A stretch of DNA of 64,000 nt. It comes from Devosia subaequoris (GTDB taxonomy: Bacteria > Pseudomonadota > Alphaproteobacteria > Rhizobiales > Devosiaceae). Within the stretch, counting starts at the first letter, position 1, and each line of letters starts with the position of its first letter. The position numbers were made by a program, and so were the translations under genes. A model generated the notes under the pieces. It was not told where the DNA came from, ran no database searches, and worked only from the letters and a program-made list of their open reading frames with translations. Positions 54,663 to 61,469 of this stretch are shown one piece after another. The stretch covers positions 1 through 64,000 of the forward strand of contig NZ_JACIEW010000004.1 in NCBI RefSeq assembly GCF_014197055.1. The letters run 5' to 3'.

Positions 54663-56321
54663 CTAGGTCTCATGCCCCGCCGTCTCGACCGGAGTTATGG
54701 GCGTGGATCTGCCCTCGGGGCTGGGATCGGCGCCCTGCGCGGAGAGTTCGGCCTGCAGGGCCTGCATCAGGGCGAGCTTGTCCGCATCGGGCAAGGCGTG
54801 CAGGCGCTGGCTGAGGCGAATGGTGAAATCGGAGAAGGCATTGTGCCAATCCGAGGGCATCTGCTTGAGATCGACCCGCCGTTCTGCCGGTGCTCTGGCG
54901 GCGCGGATCCCGGCAGCCGTCAATTCGAAAAAATCGTCGAGCTGGGGCAGCATCACCTGGTCGCTGCCCAACTGGCCCGACGAAACCAGCGCTTCGCGCA
55001 ACGCATTGCGCTCCTCATCCTCACCATGGGTCAGGAACAGCGCGCCATGGGCCGGCAGGCGGCTCTGGATCCAGTCCATTAGCTCCGAATGATCGGCATG
55101 GGCCGAGTAATTACCCACCGACCTTATGGTGGCGCGCACCGGGATCACCGAACCATGGATGCGCACCTCCCTGGCTCCCGAAAGGATGATCTGCCCCAGT
55201 GTGCCTGGGGCCTGATAGCCGACAAACAGCACTGTGGCATTGGCGCGGATCAGATTGTTGCGCAGATGGTGCTTGATGCGCCCGGCATCGGCCATGCCAG
55301 AGGCCGACATGATGATCGCGCCGCCCTTGATGGCGTTGAGCCCCTTGGAATCTTCGACCGCCTCAATGATGCGAAAGCGCTTGTCGTTGAACAGCTCATC
55401 GGCGCTGAGTTCGGTGTCCTCGAACATTTTCGCGTATTTGCGATAAACCCCGGTGACCTTGCTGGCGAGGGGGCTGTCCAGCGCCACCAATTGCGGGTCG
55501 ATCTCGCCCATTTTGATCAGCGTACCGATATCGTGCAGCAATTCCTGGCTACGCTCGACCGCAAAGGTGGGAATGACCAGATTGCCGCCCCGCCCAAGTG
55601 CTTCCTGAATCTCGGTCTTGAGCGTTTCGCGGCGCTGTTCCAGCGTGTACTCGACACGGTCGCGCCCGCCATAGGTGCTTTCGCACAGTATGTAATCGAA
55701 GCCCGAGGGGCCTTCGGGCTCGGTGTAGAAGACCTTTTCATCGGGCCCGATATCGCCCGAGAACATCAGTCGAACCGGCTTGCCATCGCTGTCCTTGACC
55801 TCCACCTCGATCGAGGCGGAGCCGATGATGTGCCCGGCATTCCAGTAGCGTGCACGCACGCCGGGGCTAGGCTCGATCCATTGGTCATAGTCGCAGATCT
55901 TGCGGTGCTGCAACGCCTCTTCTGCATCGGCGGTGGTATAAAGCGGTTTGACCGGTTCATCGCCCCGCCGCGAGCGCTTGCGTGTTTCGCGCTCCGCCTC
56001 GCTCTCCTGGATACCGGCCCCATCGGGCAGGAGATATTCCAAGAGGCCCGCGGTCGGGCCGGTCATCCACATCGGCCCGCGCCAGCCCTCGCCATAAAGC
56101 TTGGGCAGGAGCCCGGCATGATCGATATGGGCGTGGGTCAACAGCAGGAAATCGATGGCCTTGGGGTCGAACGGGGTGGGCTTGAGATTGAGCTCGCGCA
56201 CGCTCTTATTACCCTGAAACAGGCCGCAATCGACCAGGAACTGCCCGCCTGGATGCACCACGCGATAGCACGAGCCGGTGACCGTACCCGCCGCGCCGTG
56301 AAAGTGAAGGGTGACGGTCAT
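54663..56321 (-). CDS. MBL-fold beta-CASP metallohydrolase
   Basis: A 552-residue protein. The metallo-beta-lactamase motifs are THAHIDHAG (motif 2), NAGHIIGSA (motif 3) and FSGDIGPDE (motif 4); a beta-CASP cap lies at about 225-350 and the C-terminal SAHADHSELMDW is the RMMBL domain typical of RNA-processing members. Compared with RNase J it is a separate branch close to archaeal and bacterial CPSF-like hydrolases. The ATG at 56321 follows GAGGAG; the frame upstream is a shadow. Likely an RNA-cleaving exo/endonuclease. Confidence 0.88.
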   Translation of the reverse strand: MTVTLHFHGAAGTVTGSCYRVVHPGGQFLVDCGLFQGNKSVRELNLKPTPFDPKAIDFLLLTHAHIDHAGLLPKLYGEGWRGPMWMTGPTAGLLEYLLPDGAGIQESEAERETRKRSRRGDEPVKPLYTTADAEEALQHRKICDYDQWIEPSPGVRARYWNAGHIIGSASIEVEVKDSDGKPVRLMFSGDIGPDEKVFYTEPEGPSGFDYILCESTYGGRDRVEYTLEQRRETLKTEIQEALGRGGNLVIPTFAVERSQELLHDIGTLIKMGEIDPQLVALDSPLASKVTGVYRKYAKMFEDTELSADELFNDKRFRIIEAVEDSKGLNAIKGGAIIMSASGMADAGRIKHHLRNNLIRANATVLFVGYQAPGTLGQIILSGAREVRIHGSVIPVRATIRSVGNYSAHADHSELMDWIQSRLPAHGALFLTHGEDEERNALREALVSSGQLGSDQVMLPQLDDFFELTAAGIRAARAPAERRVDLKQMPSDWHNAFSDFTIRLSQRLHALPDADKLALMQALQAELSAQGADPSPEGRSTPITPVETAGHET

Positions 56322-56448
56322 GGCCAGACTCCTCATTCTTCGCCGATGCGTGTCGAGGTTAGCCCTTCCCGTTCGTCGGAGTCGAGGCAGGCGCAGCAAC
56401 CGCATGCGCCGATCGCGGCTTTGGCCGCCCAGCAAGAGGAGACCCGAA

Positions 56449-56799
56449 ATGGCCTATATCGATGGCATGGTGACCGCTGTTCCCAAGGCAAACAAGCAAG
56501 CCTATCTCGAGCACGCTGCCCGGGCAGCAGAGATGCTCAAGTCGTGGGGCGCGACCCGCGTGGTGGAAAACTGGGGCAATGACGTGCCCAAGGGTGAGGT
56601 CAATGACTTCTATGGGGCGGTGCAGGCCAAGGACGACGAGGTCGTCGTGTTCTCGTGGATCGAATATCCCGACAAGGCGACCCGCGACGCGGCGATGCAG
56701 AAGATGATGACGCCCGAGGCGATGAAGCAGTTTGGCGAAATGCCGTTCGACGGCAAGCGGATGATCTTTGGCGGCTTCGAGACGCTGTTTGCGAAGTAG
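56449..56799 (+). CDS. DUF1428 family protein
   Basis: A 116-residue protein that matches DUF1428: YIDGMVTAVPKANKQAYLEHA at the start, VENWGNDVPKGEVNDFY in the middle, and the ending PFDGKRMIFGGFETLF. The fold is a ferredoxin-like dimeric barrel. The ATG at 56449 has GAGGAG 7 bases upstream; the longer open frame upstream is not supported. It diverges from the MBL gene. Function unknown. Confidence 0.88.
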   Translation: MAYIDGMVTAVPKANKQAYLEHAARAAEMLKSWGATRVVENWGNDVPKGEVNDFYGAVQAKDDEVVVFSWIEYPDKATRDAAMQKMMTPEAMKQFGEMPFDGKRMIFGGFETLFAK

Positions 56800-56844
56800 C
56801 GTTATCCCCCGCCCGGCCTCCCCCATCAGGGGGAGGTTGGAGCA

Positions 56845-57396
56845 TCAGCGCGGCGCGCGCTTGGCCAGGATGCGCTGCAGGGTGCGCCGATGCATGTTGA
56901 GCCGGCGCGCGGTCTCGGAAACATTGCGGTCGCACAATTCATAGACACGCTGGATATGTTCCCAGCGCACCCGATCCGCCGACATCGGGTTTTCCGGCGG
57001 TTCAGGCTTGTCCTCGCCGGTGGCCAGCAGGGCGTTAATGACGTCATCTGCATCGGCGGGCTTGGACAGATAATCCATCGCCCCGAGCTTCACCGCCGTC
57101 ACGGCCGTTGCGATATTGCCGTAGCCGGTCAGCACCACAGCGCGGGCATCGGCGCGCTTCTGGTGCAGCGCCGAAACCACATCCAGGCCATTGCCATCCT
57201 CGAGGCGAAGATCGACCACGGCATAGGCGGGTGGCCTTTCGCTCACTGCGGCCAGCCCGGCGGCAACAGTGTCGGCGATGCGCACTTCAAAGCCCCGGCG
57301 CGTCATGGCGCGTTCGAGGCGGCTCAGGAAGGCTGCATCATCATCAACGAGCAGAAGGCTCGGATCGGCAGCCAGAAGGTCTTCTATGGTGTCCAT
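56845..57396 (-). CDS. actR: redox response regulator ActR/RegA/PrrA
   Basis: A 183-residue regulator: receiver with acidic pocket LLVDDD, phosphoacceptor D62 in YAVVDLRLEDGNG, TGYG and LSKP; then a proline-rich linker (KPEPPENP) and a Fis-type helix-turn-helix ETARRLNMHRRTLQRILAKR that is nearly invariant in the RegA/ActR/PrrA family. It is encoded 51 bases after actS. It controls genes of respiration, carbon and nitrogen metabolism in relatives, and may act on the oxidase and nqr genes here. Confidence 0.93.
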   Translation of the reverse strand: MDTIEDLLAADPSLLLVDDDAAFLSRLERAMTRRGFEVRIADTVAAGLAAVSERPPAYAVVDLRLEDGNGLDVVSALHQKRADARAVVLTGYGNIATAVTAVKLGAMDYLSKPADADDVINALLATGEDKPEPPENPMSADRVRWEHIQRVYELCDRNVSETARRLNMHRRTLQRILAKRAPR

Positions 57397-57447
57397 GGCT
57401 TTTCCAATATTCCTTTGCTCACCCTACGTCAAAACGAACCGTTCCGA

Positions 57448-58755
57448 TCACTCGATTGCGCTTCGTGCCCAGCTAATGCGGACGCGGGCGTGTCCGCTGG
57501 CCGCAGCATTGTCGAAAGTGAGGCGTGCCCCGGTGCGCTCGAGCAGGGTCTTGGCGATAAAGATGCCGAGGCCCAAGCCCCCGGGTTGGTGCGCGTCGCT
57601 GCCCGCCGGGTCGCGCGGGCGGCTGGTGAGATAAGGTTCGCCCAGCCGGGCAATCAGTTCAGGCGCAAAGCCCTTGCCGTCGTCGATGATCGCGACGGTG
57701 ATGGTGTTTTGATCCCAGCCACTTTCAATTCGCACAGTTTGAGCGGCAAAATCGGTGGCGTTCTCGATCAAATTGCCCAGCCCGTAGAGCAACCCCACGC
57801 TGCGCGGGAACACCGGTGGCGGGCCGGCCGTCTCGGCGGCATCGAACAGAATGACCTTGCCGCGCCCCTCATGGGGCCGGGCGACCTCATCGAGAATATC
57901 GGGCAGCGGCGCCTCGGCGAAGAGATCAGCCGGTTCACTGCCAAGATTGCGCAGTTTGGCAAGGATGGCCCGGCAGCGTGCCGCCTGGGCGATGATCAGC
58001 TCCACGTCCTCTGCCAATTGCCCGTTCTTGTCGACCTCGGCGCGCATTTCCTTGGCGGCCAGCGCAATGGTAGAGAGCGGTGTGCCCAGTTCGTGCGCGG
58101 CAGCGGCCGCCAATCCATCCAGCGCGGACAATTGCTCGCGTCGCGACAAAGCCAGTTCGGTGGCCGCCAGCGCATCGGCGATCTGCCGGGCATCATGAGC
58201 GACCCGATTGGTATAGGCGGAAATGAACACCACGCCGCAGATGATCGAAACCCAGATGCCGATCACATAGATGCGGTTGAAAACGATGTGCTGGCCCGGC
58301 TCCCAAGGCAGGGGCAGGTGCATGACGGCCAGCACCGACGCGATCACGGCGGCCAGCAGCGCCACCAGAAAGGCCTGGCGTTTTGGCAGAGAGGTGGCCG
58401 AAACCGAGACCGGGGCGAGCAGCAACAAGGCGAAGGGATTCTCCAACCCACCGGTCAAGGCCAGCAGCCCGCCGAGTTGGCAGAGGTCGAATGCCAGTTG
58501 CAACGCGGCGATGCGCGAGGGGAGACGATAGTGGGGCCCCAGCCTAAAAGTGAGGCCGATATTGAACGCGGCGGACAGCCCGATCAGCGCCAGACACTCA
58601 AACAATGGCAGCGGAAATCCGAGGCCCCAATTGACGAAGAGCACACCAATGGTTTGCCCGATTACCGCGAGCCAGCGCAGGATCACCAGGGTCTGCAGGC
58701 GCAGCGGGCGCCAGCTCGAGGGCAGTGGCAGTTGGGGCAGGGTCTGATCGGTCAT
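57448..58755 (-). CDS. actS: redox sensor histidine kinase ActS/RegB/PrrB
   Basis: A 435-residue kinase with six hydrophobic segments in the first 180 residues and the quinone-sensing motif GGLENPF between two of them, as in RegB. The H-box is ELGTPLSTIALAAKE; a cysteine in QAARCRAILAKLRN lies where the RegB redox-active cysteine is described. The ATPase domain has LIENATDFA, DDGKGF and GGLGLGIFIAK. It forms the classical two-component pair with actR next to it. Confidence 0.92.
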   Translation of the reverse strand: MTDQTLPQLPLPSSWRPLRLQTLVILRWLAVIGQTIGVLFVNWGLGFPLPLFECLALIGLSAAFNIGLTFRLGPHYRLPSRIAALQLAFDLCQLGGLLALTGGLENPFALLLLAPVSVSATSLPKRQAFLVALLAAVIASVLAVMHLPLPWEPGQHIVFNRIYVIGIWVSIICGVVFISAYTNRVAHDARQIADALAATELALSRREQLSALDGLAAAAAHELGTPLSTIALAAKEMRAEVDKNGQLAEDVELIIAQAARCRAILAKLRNLGSEPADLFAEAPLPDILDEVARPHEGRGKVILFDAAETAGPPPVFPRSVGLLYGLGNLIENATDFAAQTVRIESGWDQNTITVAIIDDGKGFAPELIARLGEPYLTSRPRDPAGSDAHQPGGLGLGIFIAKTLLERTGARLTFDNAAASGHARVRISWARSAIE

Positions 58756-58889
58756 GCTGCTCGCTCCGAAGCTCTCAATTGTGGCGCATAGGGAGCGATT
58801 TCGTCGATTTCAAGCGCAAAAATCGACAGGCACATGCTTGATCCCGCCCCGTAATGGGCCATTTGAGACTCATCGTGACTGGGAGACAT

Positions 58890-59357
58890 ATGAATATGAA
58901 CACTGCAATCATCAAACCGCAATGGTCCCCGTTGACCATAGGCCTCATGGTCCTTGGCTTCATCATCTTCTGGCCGCTCGGCCTGGCGATGCTGGCCTAT
59001 ATCATCTGGGGCGAAAAATTCGGCGGCTCTGCCGAAAAGGCCCAGGCTTATTGGAACAAGGGGTGTGGCTACATGCGCAACAATCACAAGCATCAGGGCT
59101 TTGGCCGCAACGAGTTCAGCTCGTCGGGCAATGCCGCTTTTGACGAGTACCGTGCCGAGCAATTGAAGCGCCTCGAAGAAGAGCGCGCCCGACTCGATGC
59201 CGAGATCGACGCGTTCCATGAATACATGGCCAATCTGCGCAAGGCCAAGGACCGCGAGGAGTTCGACCGCTTCATGGGCGAACATCGCGGTCAGCGCCAG
59301 GGTTATGGCGAGAATGACCAGAATAACAACAATTGGAGCAACAATAACGGCCATTAA
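58890..59357 (+). CDS. DUF2852 membrane protein
   Basis: A 155-residue protein with one or two N-terminal helices (PLTIGLMVLGFIIFWPLGLAMLAYIIWG), a coiled-coil region (about 80-125; EQLKRLEEERARLDAEIDAF in pieces) and an asparagine-rich tail (DQNNNNWSNNNGH). The N-terminal block and spacing match DUF2852 of alphaproteobacteria. The ATG at 58890 has a GGGAG 6 bases upstream. It is divergent from actS and ends before a strong terminator. Function unknown. Confidence 0.85.
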   Translation: MNMNTAIIKPQWSPLTIGLMVLGFIIFWPLGLAMLAYIIWGEKFGGSAEKAQAYWNKGCGYMRNNHKHQGFGRNEFSSSGNAAFDEYRAEQLKRLEEERARLDAEIDAFHEYMANLRKAKDREEFDRFMGEHRGQRQGYGENDQNNNNWSNNNGH

Positions 59358-59398
59358 GCCGTTACCCCTTCCGACTTCCCTGTCCTCCAATGACGTCT

Positions 59399-59424
59399 GG
59401 CGCCCCGCAAGGGGCGCCTTTTTT
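59399..59424 (+). terminator. rho-independent terminator after the DUF2852 gene
   Basis: GGCGCCCC at 59399-59406 pairs perfectly with GGGGCGCC at 59411-59418 around a GCAA tetraloop, followed by six Ts (59419-59424). Confidence 0.9.
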
Positions 59425-59491
59425 GCTATCTCTCTCTCATGCCGCCACGAATCCGGGTACATTGGCCGGAACTGATGCCGATCCGGTCGCC

Positions 59492-60238
59492 ATGTTCTCC
59501 TTCCTGCGCCAACGCACCCCGCCGCCACGGACCACGCAACTCACGCTCGATGGCGTCGCGGTCGACGTGGCCGTCAAGGTCTCCAGGCGGGCGCGAAGCT
59601 TCCGCCTCTCCCTGCCCGCCGCCGGCCCGTTGCTGACCCTGCCCGAAGGGGCACGCTGGGCCGATGCCGAGGCATTCTTACACCGCCATCGCCACTGGCT
59701 GGCGGCGCGGCTGCCGCGGACGGCGCTCGCGCAGAGACTGGAGGCGGGGGCGTGGCTGCCACTGCGCGGCGTGCCGCATCTGGTGGTCGCCACGGGGGCG
59801 TTGCGTGGCCGGGTGGAGACTGACCAGAGCGACGCCGGCCCGGTGCTGCGCGTGCCAGGTGATGTCGCCCACCAGCCGCGTCGTCTGTATGATTGGCTCA
59901 AGGCCGAGGCGTTGGCCGATCTGACAGCACAAAGCGCCTTTCACGCCGCGCGACTGGGTGTTGATGTCAAGCAGGTACGGCTGCGCAGCCAATCGAGCCG
60001 CTGGGGGTCCTGCTCCTCGAGCGGCAATATCAACTATAATTGGCGGCTGATCCTGTCTCCGCCGCATGTGCTGGATTATGTCGCCGCCCATGAGGTGGCG
60101 CATCTGGTCGAAATGAACCACTCGCCCGCCTTCTGGGCCACCGTGGAGCGCACGCTGCCGGATATGGAGCGGGGCCGGGCGTGGCTAAAAGCACACGGTC
60201 GCGAGCTCATGGCCTGGCAGGCACCCGCCGCCGGATGA
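59492..60238 (+). CDS. YgjP-like (DUF45) zinc metalloprotease
   Basis: A 248-residue protein with the family pattern RSQSSRWGSCSSSGNINYNWRLI in parts, then the zinc motif AAHEVAHLVEMNHSPAFW (HExxH and a third histidine). DUF45/YgjP proteins resemble M48-type peptidases but their substrates are unknown. The ATG at 59492 is taken; an in-frame start at 59390 lies inside the terminator and is not credible. No signal peptide. Confidence 0.82.
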   Translation: MFSFLRQRTPPPRTTQLTLDGVAVDVAVKVSRRARSFRLSLPAAGPLLTLPEGARWADAEAFLHRHRHWLAARLPRTALAQRLEAGAWLPLRGVPHLVVATGALRGRVETDQSDAGPVLRVPGDVAHQPRRLYDWLKAEALADLTAQSAFHAARLGVDVKQVRLRSQSSRWGSCSSSGNINYNWRLILSPPHVLDYVAAHEVAHLVEMNHSPAFWATVERTLPDMERGRAWLKAHGRELMAWQAPAAG

Positions 60239-60291
60239 TAATCAGCGCCCCTGCCCCGATGCTGCCGCAATCTGCCGCCTATCACCGTTCC

Positions 60292-60630
60292 ATGCGTCAT
60301 TTCGTGATTTTCATCGCGGTTCTATTGGGTCTGGCTTCCGTTCTGGGCGCCACGACGGCCAATGCGCATCGCTATGTTGCCACCCCGATCGTGGTACTCA
60401 ACCATGTCGATGCCGACAACAAACCGATCCCCGTCGTGGTACAGGTCCAGCGCGGGCAGATCGATCTGGGCGCAGGCCTGCTGCTGCCCTGCGGCTCGCA
60501 TCCCGCCATCGAAGTCTCGGCGCCCGAGTTGACGGCGCCCCCGCCGGCCCGTTCGCCGAGTTTGGCGCCGTGCCGGGTCGCGCCGGACTGGCCGGCCATT
60601 TTGCCGTTGCGCCCGCCCAAATCCGCCTGA
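60292..60630 (+). CDS. small exported protein of unknown function
   Basis: A 112-residue protein with a signal peptide (HFVIFIAVLLGLASVLGATTANA). The mature part begins HRYVATPIVVLNHVDADNKP and ends proline-rich (ELTAPPPARSPSLAPC). Two cysteines could form a disulfide. The C-terminal part has a low-complexity look, so the frame is supported mainly by the signal peptide and position between the metalloprotease and an L,D-transpeptidase. No family recognised. Confidence 0.5.
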   Translation: MRHFVIFIAVLLGLASVLGATTANAHRYVATPIVVLNHVDADNKPIPVVVQVQRGQIDLGAGLLLPCGSHPAIEVSAPELTAPPPARSPSLAPCRVAPDWPAILPLRPPKSA

Positions 60631-60691
60631 GCGTTTCTTCCAACCATTCATTCACGCTCAGCGTCCGCTCTTGCGGGCCAAGGATTACTTC

Positions 60692-61381
60692 ATGTCTCAT
60701 ATTTCCGACGCGACCCCGTCGCGCCGCGCCGTCTTGGCTGGCCTGGCCAGCCTCGGCGCCCTGACCCTTGCCGGCTGTTCAACCAGCGGCACCACACGGC
60801 TGGCCACGACCGCCGCAACGCCCGTTCGTCCGACGATCCCGCTGGACGTGCTGGCCATGTATGCCGCCCGACCGGACGAAGAACATCCCGTGCCGGCGGC
60901 GGACATTTCTCTCATCGACCCGGTCTATTGGCGCCAGGAAGTCGCAAACCCGACTGGCGAACCAGCCGGGCGCGTGGTGGTCGATACCGCCAACTACTTT
61001 CTTTATTTCACCATGCCCGAGGGCCGGGCCATGCGCTATGGCGTGGGACTGGGGCGCGCCGGCTTTGAATGGAGCGGAGAGGGTCACATTGCCTACAAGC
61101 GCAAGTGGCCGGTCTGGACCCCGCCGGCCGAAATGATCGAGCGGCAACCTGAACTGGAAATCTACCGCAATGGCCAGCCACCGGGCCTGCTCAATGCGCT
61201 GGGTGCCCGCGCGCTCTATATCCATCAGGGCAATCGGGACACGCTTTATCGCATTCACGGCACCATGGACGTGACCTCGATAGGCAAGGCGGTATCGTCC
61301 GGCTGCGTGCGCCTGTTATTTCACGACGTGATGGACCTATATGAGCGCGTCCCCAATGGCGCGCCGATTGTCGTGATCTAG
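60692..61381 (+). CDS. L,D-transpeptidase (YkuD) lipoprotein
   Basis: A 229-residue protein with a Tat-like lipoprotein signal (SRRAVLAGLASLGALTLAGC). The YkuD catalytic site is complete: HGT at H189 and SSGCVRL with nucleophile C205. Such enzymes make 3-3 peptidoglycan cross-links or attach outer-membrane proteins to the wall. The ATG at 60692 starts MSHISD; an upstream in-frame GTG/ATG is less likely. It converges with the PBP1A gene across a shared terminator. Confidence 0.9.
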   Translation: MSHISDATPSRRAVLAGLASLGALTLAGCSTSGTTRLATTAATPVRPTIPLDVLAMYAARPDEEHPVPAADISLIDPVYWRQEVANPTGEPAGRVVVDTANYFLYFTMPEGRAMRYGVGLGRAGFEWSGEGHIAYKRKWPVWTPPAEMIERQPELEIYRNGQPPGLLNALGARALYIHQGNRDTLYRIHGTMDVTSIGKAVSSGCVRLLFHDVMDLYERVPNGAPIVVI

Positions 61382-61420
61382 TCCCGGCCCGTTTGCAGCC
61401 TTCTCCCGCCGACACTTACA

Positions 61421-61450
61421 AAAAAGCCCCGGGTCGCCCCGGGGCTTTTT
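61421..61450. terminator. bidirectional terminator
   Basis: A perfect 13-base-pair stem (AAAAAGCCCCGGG with its complement) around a 4-base loop TCGC at 61434-61437. The T-run on one strand and the A-run on the other serve both the L,D-transpeptidase and the convergent PBP gene. Confidence 0.92.
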
Positions 61451-61469
61451 CCTGTTCTGGCCGGCGATC

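Noticed and set aside
55089..56582. 497-codon plus-strand ORF
   Set aside because: Antisense to the MBL-fold gene, whose metal motifs and ribosome site are clear; no domain recognised in the shadow.
56890..58791. 633-codon plus-strand ORF
   Set aside because: It lies opposite actR and actS, both with clear motifs. The product is rich in G, R, Q and H as expected for an antisense shadow of GC-rich genes.
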